Shown here one piece after another: positions 7,926-17,597 of a stretch of 64,000 nucleotides of DNA. A program made the translations under genes and the position numbers. The number at the start of each line of letters is the position of its first letter. Position 1 is the first letter of the stretch. The notes beneath the pieces are model-generated. The model ran no database searches. It saw only the letters and a list, made by a program, of their open reading frames with translations, and was not told where the DNA came from. Source of the stretch: Clostridia bacterium (lineage in GTDB: Bacteria > Bacillota > Clostridia > Oscillospirales > Acutalibacteraceae); contig JAFQCU010000029.1 of NCBI GenBank assembly GCA_017416285.1, forward strand, positions 1 through 64,000, given 5' to 3'.

Positions 7926-9578
7926 ATGTCTGTTAATTTGAATGAACACACCAAAAGAATGGTTGTGCTGCCTTTAAGAGGTCTGGTTGCTTTTCCAAAA
8001 ACAACCTTAAGCTTTGACGTTGGTCGCAAAAAATCTATTAATGCGCTTAAATTTGCAATGGAAAAGAACCAACCGATTTATTTGGTAACACAAAAGAATT
8101 TTTACGTTGATGAACCTGATAGCAGCGATTTATATGAAATTGGCTGTGTGGTACGCATTAAGCAAATTTTAAAGGTTTCTGACGATTTAACCAAGGTTTT
8201 GGTTGAGGGCCTTTATCGTGCAAAGCACACCGATTTTACAAGCCATAAGGAGTATTTTTCGGCAACGGTTGAAGAAATATTTGACAAAATGGCTTTCAAT
8301 CGTGAGGTTTATATTGAAAGTCATTTAAGACGTGTTAGAACTGAATTTTTAAAATATTTGGCAACAGGTGTAAACGTTACACCCGATTTGCCGGTTATTG
8401 TTGAAAATAGTGACGATATCGGTTATATTTGCGACGTTATTGCTTCGGGTATTAATGCTCCGTTTGATGATAAGCAATATATTTTGGAGCAAACCTCTGT
8501 AATGACACGTGCTAAAATTTTGATTGATATGCTTAAAAAAGAGCGTGAAATCAACGAAATTGATAAAAAAATTAACGCAAAAACCCGTGCCGCTATTGAC
8601 GAAAATCAAAAAGAATATTATTTGCGTGAACAGATAAAGGCTATTAATTACGAGCTTTACGGTTCTGAAGAAGCAGATGAAATTGATAGCTATTATACAA
8701 AAATTGATTCTTTATGTGCTGATGATTTGGTAAAAGAAAAGCTTCGCAGTCACGTTTTAAAGCTTTCTAAAATGCCGTCGGGTTCGCATGAAGGCACGGT
8801 CGAGCGTGGTTATCTTGACACTTGCATAGAACTGCCTTGGAACGCTGTTACAACCGTTAATACCGATATTAAGCGTGCGGCTAAAATTTTAGACCGTGAT
8901 ATTTACGGTATGCAAAAGGTCAAAGACCGTATACTTGAACTTTTGTCGGTTTATACGCTAGCACCCGATATTAAGGGTCAGATTATTTGTCTTATCGGAC
9001 CACCAGGTGTGGGTAAAACCTCAATCGCAAAGACAGTTGCCGAGTGTATGGGCAGAAAATTTGCCCGTATATCCTTAGGTGGTGTTAGAGATGAAGCTGA
9101 AATCAGGGGACACAGAAAAACCTACGTTGGTGCTATGCCCGGTAAAATTATTACTGCAATTAAGCAGTCGGGAAGCGGCAACCCCTTAATTTTGCTTGAC
9201 GAGGTTGATAAGTTGGGCAGTGATTATAAGGGTGACCCCGCATCTGCCTTGCTTGAGGTGTTAGACGCTGAACAAAATAGCACCTTTGTTGACCATTTTA
9301 TTGAAATTCCGTACGATTTAAGCCGTGCTGTGTTTATCGCTACTGCAAACTCGGCAGATACGATTCCTGCACCGCTTCTTGACCGTATGGAGGTTATCGA
9401 CATTGCAAGCTATACAAGGGAAGAAAAGCTTCAAATTGCTAAAAAACACCTTGTACCCAAGCAAATTGTCCGTCACGGTTTGGATAAAAAGCAAATCAGG
9501 TTTGCGGATAATGCAATTTATTCGTTAATTGATTTTTATACACGTGAAGCGGTGTTCGTAAGCTTGAACGTGCTATAG
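7926..9578 (+). CDS. lon: Lon protease, N-terminal and ATPase part (gene frameshifted)
   Basis: ATP-dependent serine protease of the LonA family, degrading misfolded and regulatory proteins in the cytoplasm. This frame encodes the N-terminal LON substrate-binding domain (about 9-205), the helical region and the AAA+ module with Walker A GPPGVGKT at 358 and Walker B LILLDEVDK near 423. It then runs out of frame after YTREA and stops 27 bases on. Homology resumes in the +1 frame from 9554. Restoring one G in the GG at 9551-9552 gives YTREAGVRKLERA and a single 799-codon gene (7926-10324), the normal Lon length. Confidence 0.9.
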   Translation: MSVNLNEHTKRMVVLPLRGLVAFPKTTLSFDVGRKKSINALKFAMEKNQPIYLVTQKNFYVDEPDSSDLYEIGCVVRIKQILKVSDDLTKVLVEGLYRAKHTDFTSHKEYFSATVEEIFDKMAFNREVYIESHLRRVRTEFLKYLATGVNVTPDLPVIVENSDDIGYICDVIASGINAPFDDKQYILEQTSVMTRAKILIDMLKKEREINEIDKKINAKTRAAIDENQKEYYLREQIKAINYELYGSEEADEIDSYYTKIDSLCADDLVKEKLRSHVLKLSKMPSGSHEGTVERGYLDTCIELPWNAVTTVNTDIKRAAKILDRDIYGMQKVKDRILELLSVYTLAPDIKGQIICLIGPPGVGKTSIAKTVAECMGRKFARISLGGVRDEAEIRGHRKTYVGAMPGKIITAIKQSGSGNPLILLDEVDKLGSDYKGDPASALLEVLDAEQNSTFVDHFIEIPYDLSRAVFIATANSADTIPAPLLDRMEVIDIASYTREEKLQIAKKHLVPKQIVRHGLDKKQIRFADNAIYSLIDFYTREAVFVSLNVL

Positions 9579-9631
9579 CATCTCTTTGCCGTAAGTCTGC
9601 AAAGCTTATCGCCGAAAAGCAGACAGATAAA

Positions 9632-10324
9632 GTGAACATTAAGGAAAACGACGTTGAAAAAATGCTTGGTAAGCGTAAATATAAGCCCGACGTTATTTTA
9701 CCACAAGACGAGGTTGGCATTATTAACGGCCTTGCTTGGACTGCTGTTGGCGGCGAAATTATGCAGATGGAAGTATCTGTTATGGACGGTACGGGCAAAA
9801 TTGAGCTTACGGGCTCACTCGGTGACGTTATGAAAGAATCTGCAAGAACAGCAGTTAGCTTTGTTCGTGCAAATGCTGAAAAGTTTGGCATTAACCCAAG
9901 CTTTTATAAGGATAAGGATATTCATATTCACGCTACCGAAGCGGCTGTACCAAAGGATGGTCCGTCTGCCGGTGTTACAATGGTTACCGCTCTTGTTTCA
10001 GCTCTTACTGACCGCAAAATTAAGCGTGATGTTGCAATGACAGGTGAAGTGACACTTCGTGGCCGTGTTACCGCTATTGGTGGTCTTCGTGAAAAGGCAA
10101 TGGCGGCTTACCGTGGTGGGGTTAATACGGTTTATATTCCTAAAGAAAACGTTCCTGATTTGGACGATATTGACCCCATTGTTTTACAAAACGTTAAATT
10201 TGTGCCCGTAACAAATGCAGCACAAATTATTGATTGCGTGCTTGAAAAGGTCGCAACTGATAAAAAGACTGAAACGGTTTATTATTCTGAGGTTAAGCGG
10301 GGTAGCAACCGTGTCAGCAACTAA
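9632..10324 (+). CDS. lon: Lon protease, C-terminal peptidase part (gene frameshifted)
   Basis: The second half of the same lon gene. The frame is open from 9554; the GTG at 9632 is only the first start-like codon and is unlikely to be used. It carries the serine peptidase domain with the Ser-Lys dyad: Ser in PKDGPSAG (residue 680 after repair) and Lys in REKAMAA (residue 723), matching Escherichia coli Ser679 and Lys722. All catalytic parts are therefore present. The break is either a sequencing or assembly error in a G run or a very recent mutation. It ends 11 bases before engB. Confidence 0.88.
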   Translation: MNIKENDVEKMLGKRKYKPDVILPQDEVGIINGLAWTAVGGEIMQMEVSVMDGTGKIELTGSLGDVMKESARTAVSFVRANAEKFGINPSFYKDKDIHIHATEAAVPKDGPSAGVTMVTALVSALTDRKIKRDVAMTGEVTLRGRVTAIGGLREKAMAAYRGGVNTVYIPKENVPDLDDIDPIVLQNVKFVPVTNAAQIIDCVLEKVATDKKTETVYYSEVKRGSNRVSN

Positions 10325-10335
10325 CGGAGAGTATT

Positions 10336-10920
10336 ATGAATTATAATAACGCACAGTTTGAAAAAGCGTTTGGGCGCTTTGAACAACTTGAGGAATCAAC
10401 CTTACCCGAATTTTGCTTTTGCGGCAGAAGTAACGTGGGCAAATCATCACTTATTAATAAGGTTTTGGGCAGAAAAGCGATTGCAAGGGTTAGCTCAAAG
10501 CCCGGTAAAACAATTACAATCAATTTCTACAAGGTGGACAATATCCGCCTTGTAGATTTGCCCGGTTACGGCTATGCTAAGGTTAATGATGCCGAAAAGC
10601 TTCGTTGGAGCGAGCTTATGGAGGGTTATTTTAAATCTAACCGCAATATTAAAATGGTGTTTTCACTTATTGATATGCGCCATCCCGCTACTGATTTTGA
10701 CCTTTGGATGCTTGACTTTTTATCACAAATCGGTCTGCCGTATACCGTTATTTTAACCAAGGCTGATAAGCTTAATAAAACCGAAACTCAAAATCGTTTA
10801 GCGCTTATTAAAGAAGAGCTTGGCGATTTTGCAGACGATGCCGAAATCATTCCGTTCACCGTTAATAATTTTGAAGGTGCGGAAAAGATTAGGAAAATTA
10901 TTGAAAGTGTTGACTTTTAA
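10336..10920 (+). CDS. engB: Ribosome biogenesis GTPase YsxC/EngB
   Basis: A 194-residue TrmE-Era-EngA-EngB-Septin-like GTPase needed for assembly of the 50S ribosomal subunit. G1 is GRSNVGKSS, G3 is DLPGYGYA and G4 is TKADKL. The start follows GGAGAG. The pair lon-engB is a conserved Firmicute neighbourhood. The last codons contain the -35 box of the promoter for the downstream T-box leader, so the asn genes have their own transcript. Confidence 0.95.
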   Translation: MNYNNAQFEKAFGRFEQLEESTLPEFCFCGRSNVGKSSLINKVLGRKAIARVSSKPGKTITINFYKVDNIRLVDLPGYGYAKVNDAEKLRWSELMEGYFKSNRNIKMVFSLIDMRHPATDFDLWMLDFLSQIGLPYTVILTKADKLNKTETQNRLALIKEELGDFADDAEIIPFTVNNFEGAEKIRKIIESVDF

Positions 10921-10937
10921 TAAAATAGTGATATAAT
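10910..10937 (+). promoter_or_regulatory. Sigma-A promoter for the asnS T-box leader
   Basis: TTGACT (10910-10915), 16 bases, TATAAT (10932-10937). The -35 box is inside the last codons of engB. Confidence 0.75.
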
Positions 10938-10959
10938 TATTATATATAACCAAATGCCT

Positions 10960-11203
10960 TGATGAAGAAAAGTAACTTTTTTGACTTTTTTAGAGAGCCG
11001 CTGATGGTGGAAATGCGGTAAATAGAAAAAGCGAAGAACACTTCGGAGCAGCAAACTGAAAAGCTAACGCTTAGTAGGGGCGCCGTTAAGATGCGTTAAA
11101 TCTTTTGAGTGACCTTTTTGATGATAAAAGGGTAATTTAGGTGGCACCACGGATACTGCGTCTATTCGTCCTATTATGGATGGATAGACGTTATTTATTT
11201 TTT
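10960..11203 (+). ncRNA. T-box leader (asparagine) upstream of asnS-asnA
   Basis: Hallmarks in order: AGAGAG of stem I near 10993; a GGTGGAAATGC segment; a specifier region GAAGAACACTTCGGAG (about 11032-11047) in which AAC would pair with the tRNA-Asn anticodon; and the T-box motif AGGTGGCACCACGG at 11139-11152. A terminator at 11159-11203 follows. Uncharged tRNA-Asn would bind both the specifier and the T-box bulge, stabilise the antiterminator and permit transcription. The genes below (Asn-tRNA synthetase and asparagine synthetase) agree with the specifier. Confidence 0.9.
11159..11203 (+). terminator. T-box-controlled terminator hairpin
   Basis: A 13-pair stem (11159-11171 with 11178-11190, two G-U pairs) and a T-rich tail ending just before the asnS ribosome site. 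It is mutually exclusive with the antiterminator formed around 11139-11152. Confidence 0.8.
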
Positions 11204-11216
11204 GGAGTTGATTTTT

Positions 11217-12593
11217 TTGAAACACATTGATATTTTTGATATCTTTGAAAAAGCAGAATTTTTAAATCAGGACGTTACTGTTTGCGGCTGGGTACGTACC
11301 TCACGTGATTCTAAAAATATGGCGTTTATTGAGCTTAACGACGGTACTACCTTAAAGCATTTACAAATTGTTATTGATAAGGCGGTTATGACTGATATTG
11401 CTGAATTTATGAAGCTTGGTACCTCTTTAAAGGTTGTTGGTACTGTTGTAAAATCGGCTGTTGCGGTTGATTCGGTTGAAATTAACGCAAAGGAAATTGA
11501 AGTTTTAGGTGAATGTCCTGCTGATTATCCGCTTCAGAAAAAGCGTCATACCTTGGAGTATCTTCGCACAATGCCGCATTTACGTGTTAGAACCAACACC
11601 TTTAATGCAGTACTTCGTGTTAGAAGTGTTGTATCAGCCGCTGTACACGAATTTTTCCAAGCACGTCGCTTTACCTATATTCACACACCTTTAATCACAG
11701 CTTCCGACTGTGAGGGTGCGGGTGAAATGTTCAAGGTAACCACAATCGGTTATTCAAATGATTACAAGAGCGAAGAAGAATATAACGCAGACGATTTCTT
11801 TGGTCGTCGTGCAGCGCTTAGCGTTTCGGGTCAGCTTGAAGGTGAGGTTGCCGCAATGGCTTTGGGTAAGATTTACACCTTCGGTCCTTCATTCCGTGCT
11901 GAAAAGAGTAATACTCAGCGCCACGTTGCCGAATTCTGGCACGTTGAGCCCGAGGTTGCTTTTGCAGAGCTTCCTGACATTATTGAAATTGCAGAAGAAA
12001 TGATTAAATACATCATTAATGCTGTTTTAGAAAAGTGCCCGAGTGAGCTTAAGTTCTTTGATGCGCATTTTGAAAAGGGTCTTATTGATAAGCTTAACTC
12101 GGTTGTAAGCAATGACTTTGCTGTTATGACCTATACCGAAGCGATTGAAATTCTTAAAAAGGCTGATAAGGAATTCCAGTATCCTGTTGAATGGGGCTGT
12201 GATTTGCAGACCGAACACGAAAGATATATTTCCGAGGAAATTTGCAAGCGTCCTGTTTTCCTTACCAATTACCCTAAAGAAATTAAGTCTTTCTATATGA
12301 AGCAAAATGCCGACGGTAAGACCGTTGCCGCTACCGACCTTTTAGTGCCGGGTGTTGGCGAAATTATCGGTTGTAGCGAACGTGAGGCAGATTTAGATAA
12401 ATTACTTGATGCTATGCAAAAGCGTGGCATGAATATGGACGATTACGAGCATTATATTGCGCTTCGCCGTTTTGGTTCTGTGCCTCATAGTGGTTTTGGT
12501 CTTGGTCTTGAGCGTATTATTATGTATATCACAGGCGTTCAGAATATCCGTGACGTAATTCTTTACCCCAGAACTGTTGGAAATATTTATTAA
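11217..12593 (+). CDS. asnS: Asparagine-tRNA ligase
   Basis: A class IIb aminoacyl-tRNA synthetase charging tRNA-Asn. An N-terminal OB-fold anticodon-binding domain (about 12-100, VTVCGWVRTSRDSK) precedes the class II catalytic core, with motif 2 around FRAEKSNTQRH and motif 3 GFGLGLERI near the C-terminus. The start is assigned to TTG at 11217 because GGAG lies nine bases before it; an in-frame TTG at 11202 has no ribosome site. About 458 residues, normal. Controlled by the T-box leader together with asnA. Confidence 0.93.
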   Translation: MKHIDIFDIFEKAEFLNQDVTVCGWVRTSRDSKNMAFIELNDGTTLKHLQIVIDKAVMTDIAEFMKLGTSLKVVGTVVKSAVAVDSVEINAKEIEVLGECPADYPLQKKRHTLEYLRTMPHLRVRTNTFNAVLRVRSVVSAAVHEFFQARRFTYIHTPLITASDCEGAGEMFKVTTIGYSNDYKSEEEYNADDFFGRRAALSVSGQLEGEVAAMALGKIYTFGPSFRAEKSNTQRHVAEFWHVEPEVAFAELPDIIEIAEEMIKYIINAVLEKCPSELKFFDAHFEKGLIDKLNSVVSNDFAVMTYTEAIEILKKADKEFQYPVEWGCDLQTEHERYISEEICKRPVFLTNYPKEIKSFYMKQNADGKTVAATDLLVPGVGEIIGCSEREADLDKLLDAMQKRGMNMDDYEHYIALRRFGSVPHSGFGLGLERIIMYITGVQNIRDVILYPRTVGNIY

Positions 12594-12604
12594 AGGTTGT
12601 TTTT

Positions 12605-13594
12605 ATGTTGAAGTATACTTCAAAACTTAATGAGTTTGATACACAAAATGCAATAGCGCTTATTAAAGATACCTTTACACGTGAGCTTTGTAACTCTTTG
12701 GATTTATCTCGTGTTTCGGCACCGCTTTTTGTTAAGCACGCAAGTGGTCTTAACGATGATTTAAACGGTGTTGAGCGTCCCGTTTCGTTTGATATTTTAG
12801 AAACGGGGGAGATTGCCGAGGTTGTTCACAGTCTTGCAAAGTGGAAGCGTATGGCACTTTTAAAATACGGTTTTCCGCTTCATACCGGTCTTTATACCGA
12901 TATGAACGCTATCAGACGTGATGAAGAGTGTGACAATATTCACTCAATCTACGTTGACCAATGGGATTGGGAAAAAATCATCACCGCTGAGGACCGTAAC
13001 ATTGATTATTTAAAAGCAACGGTTCGCAGTATTTACGGCGCACTTACCCGCACACTCGACGTTGTAAAGGCTAAATATCCGGTTTTAAGCCCCGAGCTTC
13101 CGAAGCAAATCGCTTTTGTTACCACGCAGGAGCTTGAGGACAAATACCCCGATAAAACAGGCAAGGAAAGGGAATATGAAGCCGCAAAGGAATATGGTGC
13201 GGTGTTCATAATGCAAATTGGTTGCCGTTTAAAATCGGGCGAAAAGCACGATGGCAGAGCCCCCGATTATGACGACTGGTCTTTAAACGGTGATATCATT
13301 TTACATAACAAGGTGCTTGATATTCCGTTTGAAATTTCGTCTATGGGTATTCGTGTTGACCGTGATTCTTTGCTTAAGCAGTTAAAGGCTGAAGGCAAGG
13401 AGGAACGCCTTAATTACGAGTTCCACCAAATGCTTTTAAACGGTGCTTTACCTCTGACTGTTGGCGGTGGCATCGGTCAGTCACGACTTTGTATGTTTAT
13501 GCTCGAAAAAGCTCACGTTGGTGAGGTTCAGGTTTCTATCTGGCCTGAAAAGGAAATTGCAAAATGTAAGGCAATGGGCATTAATCTTTTGTAG
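12605..13594 (+). CDS. asnA: Aspartate-ammonia ligase (asparagine synthetase A)
   Basis: Makes asparagine from aspartate, ammonia and ATP in the cytoplasm. The 329-residue sequence carries family stretches such as APLFVKHASGLNDDLNG, ALLKYGF, TDMNAIRRDEE and LTVGGGIGQSRLCM (class II synthetase-like motif 3). It lies 11 bases after asnS, so synthesis and charging of asparagine share the T-box control. Confidence 0.95.
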   Translation: MLKYTSKLNEFDTQNAIALIKDTFTRELCNSLDLSRVSAPLFVKHASGLNDDLNGVERPVSFDILETGEIAEVVHSLAKWKRMALLKYGFPLHTGLYTDMNAIRRDEECDNIHSIYVDQWDWEKIITAEDRNIDYLKATVRSIYGALTRTLDVVKAKYPVLSPELPKQIAFVTTQELEDKYPDKTGKEREYEAAKEYGAVFIMQIGCRLKSGEKHDGRAPDYDDWSLNGDIILHNKVLDIPFEISSMGIRVDRDSLLKQLKAEGKEERLNYEFHQMLLNGALPLTVGGGIGQSRLCMFMLEKAHVGEVQVSIWPEKEIAKCKAMGINLL

Positions 13595-13632
13595 AAAAAT
13601 ATTCCCGCAAAATAATTTTAAAGGATGTTTTT

Positions 13633-15474
13633 ATGAATAAAAAAATATTAAATATTACATTATTTGTAATATACGATTTGATCAGTACTATAGCTTCAAT
13701 CGGTTTGACTTTTTTATTGCTTGGGATTGATTTGGATTTAAAATGGCCTTGGGTTTGGAACGCTAATTTATTTTATTTGTGTGCTTCACCGTTTCTAGTT
13801 GTATTTTTTATGTATGTCTTTAAGCTATACAACGTGTTATGGAATTTTTCGGGATTTTTTGACGCATTCAAAATCTTTGTTTCTGTTTTTGCAGCACACG
13901 CTACCGTATCAGTTGTTAACGTTGCGTTGTTTTCTAATTCACAATTTAGCCTGACGTTTTTAATAATTTCGTATTTAATTAATGTTATCTTTTGCTTCGG
14001 CGTTCGTTATCTTATTAAATTCCGTAGTTATCAAAAGCCTGTTACAGAAAGTACAATCAGCGGTAACGTTATGATAATCGGTGCGGGCAGTGCCGGTAAA
14101 ACAATTATTTCTGAACTTTCGCACCACAAGGGCGTTCATTTGCGTTGCGCTATAGATGACGACAAGGCAAAGCACGGGCAGTATATTTCCGGTGTGCTTA
14201 TTGTAGGCGGTAGGGAGAAGATAATCGCTTCTGCAGAAAAATATGATATTGATACAATAATTTTTGCAATTCCAACCTGTCCGCTTCAAAAGCGTGTGGA
14301 AATTTTAAATATTTGTCAGGAAACTAAATGCGAGCTCAAAATTTTACCCGCTCTTTATGCATTTGAAGATGTCGATAATTTCCAATCACGTATTCGTAAG
14401 GTTGAAATTGAGGACCTACTTGGCAGACCGCCAATTAAGATTAATTTAGAAGAGGTTGCTTCTTATCTAAGGGATAAGGTTGTTTTGGTTACAGGTGGTG
14501 GCGGCACAATCGGTAGCGAGCTTTGTCGTCAGATTGCTTCACAAAAACCAAAGCAGTTGATTATTTTCGACGTTTACGAAAACAACGCTTACGAAATTCA
14601 AAACGAGCTAAAGCACGATTTTCCCGAGCTTAATTTAACAACCCTTATCGGCTCTGTGCGTGACAGTCGCAGAATGGATTATTTGTTCCGTACCTATAAA
14701 CCGCAAATTATTTATCATGCAGCTGCACATAAGCACGTACCTCTAATGGAAGACAGTCCGAACGAATCAATTAAAAATAACGTTTTCGGTACTTATAAAA
14801 CAGTTCAGTGTGCACACAAATACGGTGCTGAAAAGTTTGTGCTTATTTCTACTGATAAGGCGGTTAATCCCACTAATATTATGGGTGCCAGCAAACGCAT
14901 TTGCGAAATGATTGTTCAGTCATATAACAATCGTTCCAATACTGATTTTGTTGCCGTTCGTTTCGGTAACGTTTTGGGCTCTAACGGTAGTGTTATACCG
15001 CTTTTCAAAAAGCAGCTTGAGCATGGTGGCCCGTTAACCGTTACACACCCGAATATTATTCGTTACTTTATGACCGTTCCCGAAGCTGTCAGCCTTGTTT
15101 TACAGGCAGGTGCAACCGCCAAGGGTGGCGAAATATTTGTACTTGATATGGGTGAACCGGTTAAGATTTTGGACCTTGCTGAAAATCTTATTCGACTTTC
15201 CGGCTTTACACCTTATAAGGATATACAAATTGAGTTTACCGGACTTCGCCCCGGTGAGAAGCTTTATGAAGAGCTTCTTATGAGTGAAGAGGGTCTTAAG
15301 GATACCGAAAATGAACTAATTTATATCGGTCATCCGATTGATTTTGATGAGGACGAGCTTTTCGAAACTCTTGACGTAATGAGCAAGGTTATGTATAACG
15401 AAGAAGCCAATATGCTTAAGCTGGTTAAGAAAATTGTTCCTACATATCAAATTCCCAAAAATAAACAAAATTAA
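13633..15474 (+). CDS. Membrane nucleotide-sugar 4,6-dehydratase, CapD/FlaA1 type
   Basis: A 613-residue polysaccharide-biosynthesis protein. About four N-terminal membrane helices (8-135) are followed by a CoA-binding-like Rossmann domain (GAGSAGKTI near 151) and an extended short-chain dehydrogenase domain with GGGGTIGSEL near 287 and HAAAHKHVPLME. The catalytic region DKAVNPTNIMGASKR has Met where classic epimerases have Tyr, as is usual for this dehydratase family. It likely acts on UDP-GlcNAc or a similar sugar for surface glycan. It stands alone, 38 bases after asnA, with no glycosyltransferase nearby. Confidence 0.85.
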   Translation: MNKKILNITLFVIYDLISTIASIGLTFLLLGIDLDLKWPWVWNANLFYLCASPFLVVFFMYVFKLYNVLWNFSGFFDAFKIFVSVFAAHATVSVVNVALFSNSQFSLTFLIISYLINVIFCFGVRYLIKFRSYQKPVTESTISGNVMIIGAGSAGKTIISELSHHKGVHLRCAIDDDKAKHGQYISGVLIVGGREKIIASAEKYDIDTIIFAIPTCPLQKRVEILNICQETKCELKILPALYAFEDVDNFQSRIRKVEIEDLLGRPPIKINLEEVASYLRDKVVLVTGGGGTIGSELCRQIASQKPKQLIIFDVYENNAYEIQNELKHDFPELNLTTLIGSVRDSRRMDYLFRTYKPQIIYHAAAHKHVPLMEDSPNESIKNNVFGTYKTVQCAHKYGAEKFVLISTDKAVNPTNIMGASKRICEMIVQSYNNRSNTDFVAVRFGNVLGSNGSVIPLFKKQLEHGGPLTVTHPNIIRYFMTVPEAVSLVLQAGATAKGGEIFVLDMGEPVKILDLAENLIRLSGFTPYKDIQIEFTGLRPGEKLYEELLMSEEGLKDTENELIYIGHPIDFDEDELFETLDVMSKVMYNEEANMLKLVKKIVPTYQIPKNKQN

Positions 15475-15495
15475 CGATTTTTTTGAAAAAAAGTG

Positions 15496-15524
15496 TTGAT
15501 TTTTTAAATCTTTTATGTTATTAT
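15496..15524 (+). promoter_or_regulatory. Promoter for rpsT
   Basis: TTGATT (15496-15501), 17 bases, TATTAT (15519-15524), followed after a short leader by AGGAGGT. Confidence 0.7.
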
Positions 15525-15559
15525 AACTTGTACGTGAGTAAATGATAGGAGGTGTCATG

Positions 15560-15823
15560 ATGCCCAACATTAAATCTGCAAAAAAACGTGTACTTGTAAG
15601 CAAAGCTAATTATGAACATAACAAGGCTTATCGTTCTGCTTTAAAGACCGCTGTTAAGAAGGCTGACGCTGCTATTGATGCTAAGTCTGAAGATATGGCT
15701 GTTGTTGTAACAGCTGCTGTTAAGAAGATTGACCAGGCTGCTAATAAGGGTATTATCCATAAGAATAACGCAGCAAGAAAAAAATCTGCTTTAGTTACTC
15801 GTATGAACAAAGCTAACGCTTAA
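15560..15823 (+). CDS. rpsT: 30S ribosomal protein S20
   Basis: An 87-residue basic, alanine- and lysine-rich protein that binds 16S rRNA early in 30S assembly. It begins MPNIKSAKKRV and contains the conserved GIIHKNNAARKKS. Two adjacent ATG codons occur at 15557 and 15560. The second gives the standard N-terminus and better spacing (seven bases) from AGGAGG. Monocistronic, between its own promoter and terminator. Confidence 0.95.
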   Translation: MPNIKSAKKRVLVSKANYEHNKAYRSALKTAVKKADAAIDAKSEDMAVVVTAAVKKIDQAANKGIIHKNNAARKKSALVTRMNKANA

Positions 15824-15833
15824 TTAAAAGCTT

Positions 15834-15862
15834 AACGCCACTGTTTTTCAGTGGCGTTTTTT
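15834..15862 (+). terminator. Terminator after rpsT
   Basis: Perfect stem AACGCCACTG/CAGTGGCGTT with a five-T loop and a T tail. Confidence 0.9.
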
Positions 15863-15870
15863 CTTTAACT

Positions 15871-15904
15871 AAAAAAGCTACCCAAAAATTGGGTAGCTTA
15901 ATTT
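15871..15904 (-). terminator. Terminator after fhs (minus strand)
   Basis: Stem AAGCTACCC/GGGTAGCTT at 15875-15899. Read on the minus strand it is followed by a run of T, placing it just after the fhs stop codon. Confidence 0.8.
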
Positions 15905-15905
15905 T

Positions 15906-17582
15906 TTAAAACAAACCGGTTATTACACCGTTTTCATCAACATCGATGCGCTCTGCAGCAGGGCTTTTGGGAAGACCGGGCATTGTCATAATATCACCGG
16001 TTAAAACAACGATAAAGCCCGCACCGGCGGAAATCTTAACGTTTTTAATTGTAATCATAAAGTTTTCTGGTGCACCAAGCTTTGTTGGGTCGTCTGAAAA
16101 GCTGTATTGTGTTTTGGCAATACAAATGGGGCACTTGTCAAAACCGAGCTTTGTCAGCATTTCAATCTGTTTTTTAGCTTGCGGTGTAAAAATTACACCG
16201 TCACCACCATAAATTTTTTGTGTTATTGCAGTAATCTTTTCCTCAATGGTTAAATCACTTTCATATGAGAATGTAAAATCGCCCTTTTCTTCATTGCAAA
16301 GGCGAACAACCTCTTTTGCAAGCTCAATACCGCCGTTGCCGCCGTCAGCCCATACTGTTGAAAGCACAACGTTAACGCCAAGCTCTTTACATTTTTCAAT
16401 GATAAATGCAATTTCATTATCGGTGTCGGTTGGGAAGCGGTTAACAGCAACCACACAGGGGAGCTTATAAACGTTTTTAATATTTGAAACATGGCGTAAA
16501 AGGTTCGGTATGCCTTTTTCAAGTGCGGTAATATCTTCGTTTGCTAAATCGGTCTTAGCAAGTCCACCGTGCATTTTAAGCGCTCTTACGGTTGCCACAA
16601 CAACTACTGCAGATGGTGTAAGACCCGCCATACGGCATTTGATATCCAAAAATTTTTCAGCACCTAAGTCTGCTCCGAAGCCGGCTTCGGTTATTGCGTA
16701 ATCGGCAAGCTTTAATGCCATTTTAGTTGCTGTTACCGAATTACAACCGTGGGCAATATTAGCAAAAGGACCACCGTGGACTAAAGCGGGAGTACCTTCA
16801 AGCGTTTGAACAAGGTTGGGCTTTAATGCATCCTTTAAAAGTGCAGTCATTGCGCCTTGTGCCTTTAAATCAGCACAGGTAACAGGTTTATCATCATACG
16901 TGTAACCTACGATAATTTTTGAAAGACGTTCTTTTAAGTCGGTAATATCGTTTGAAAGGCAAAGAATTGCCATGATTTCACTTGCTACAGTAATGTCAAA
17001 GCCATCTTCACGGGGTACACCGTTTACCTTGCCGCCAAGACCGTCAATAACATTACGTAACTGGCGGTCGTTCATATCAACGCAACGCTTCCAAGTGATT
17101 TTTTTAACGTCAATACCCAAAGCGTTTCCTTGTTGGATATGATTATCAAGCATAGCAGCTAAAAGGTTGTTGGCAGCGCCGATTGCGTGAAAGTCGCCTG
17201 TAAAGTGAAGGTTAATGTCTTCCATTGGAACAACTTGAGCATAACCGCCGCCGGCTGCACCGCCTTTTACACCGAATACCGGACCTAACGAAGGCTCACG
17301 CAATGCAACACAAACGTTTTTGCCGATTTTAGACATACCGTCTGCTAAACCGATTGTGGTAGTGGTTTTGCCTTCACCTGCAGGGGTTGGGGTGATGGCA
17401 GTTACCAAAATCAGCTTGCCATTAGTTTTTGCGGTTTCTTTAATTAGCGAAAGGTCGATTTTAGACTTATAGTTACCGTATTGCTCAAGGTACTTGCGGT
17501 CGATGCCTGCTTTATCTGCAATTTCGGTAATGTGCTTCATTTTACATTGCTGTGCAATTTCAATATCGCTTAAATATGCCAT
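15906..17582 (-). CDS. fhs: Formate-tetrahydrofolate ligase
   Basis: Makes 10-formyltetrahydrofolate from formate, tetrahydrofolate and ATP, feeding one-carbon units to purine synthesis or the methyl branch of acetogenesis. The 558-residue length is standard. It shows [17 protein letters not shown] near residue 62, [19 protein letters not shown] and the C-terminal [11 protein letters not shown]. The ATG at 17582 is preceded by AAAGGTGAG; the reading frame extends three codons upstream without a ribosome site. It follows glyA by 15 bases and is cotranscribed with it. Confidence 0.95.
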   Translation of the reverse strand: MAYLSDIEIAQQCKMKHITEIADKAGIDRKYLEQYGNYKSKIDLSLIKETAKTNGKLILVTAITPTPAGEGKTTTTIGLADGMSKIGKNVCVALREPSLGPVFGVKGGAAGGGYAQVVPMEDINLHFTGDFHAIGAANNLLAAMLDNHIQQGNALGIDVKKITWKRCVDMNDRQLRNVIDGLGGKVNGVPREDGFDITVASEIMAILCLSNDITDLKERLSKIIVGYTYDDKPVTCADLKAQGAMTALLKDALKPNLVQTLEGTPALVHGGPFANIAHGCNSVTATKMALKLADYAITEAGFGADLGAEKFLDIKCRMAGLTPSAVVVVATVRALKMHGGLAKTDLANEDITALEKGIPNLLRHVSNIKNVYKLPCVVAVNRFPTDTDNEIAFIIEKCKELGVNVVLSTVWADGGNGGIELAKEVVRLCNEEKGDFTFSYESDLTIEEKITAITQKIYGGDGVIFTPQAKKQIEMLTKLGFDKCPICIAKTQYSFSDDPTKLGAPENFMITIKNVKISAGAGFIVVLTGDIMTMPGLPKSPAAERIDVDENGVITGLF

Positions 17583-17597
17583 AATTCTCACCTTTAA

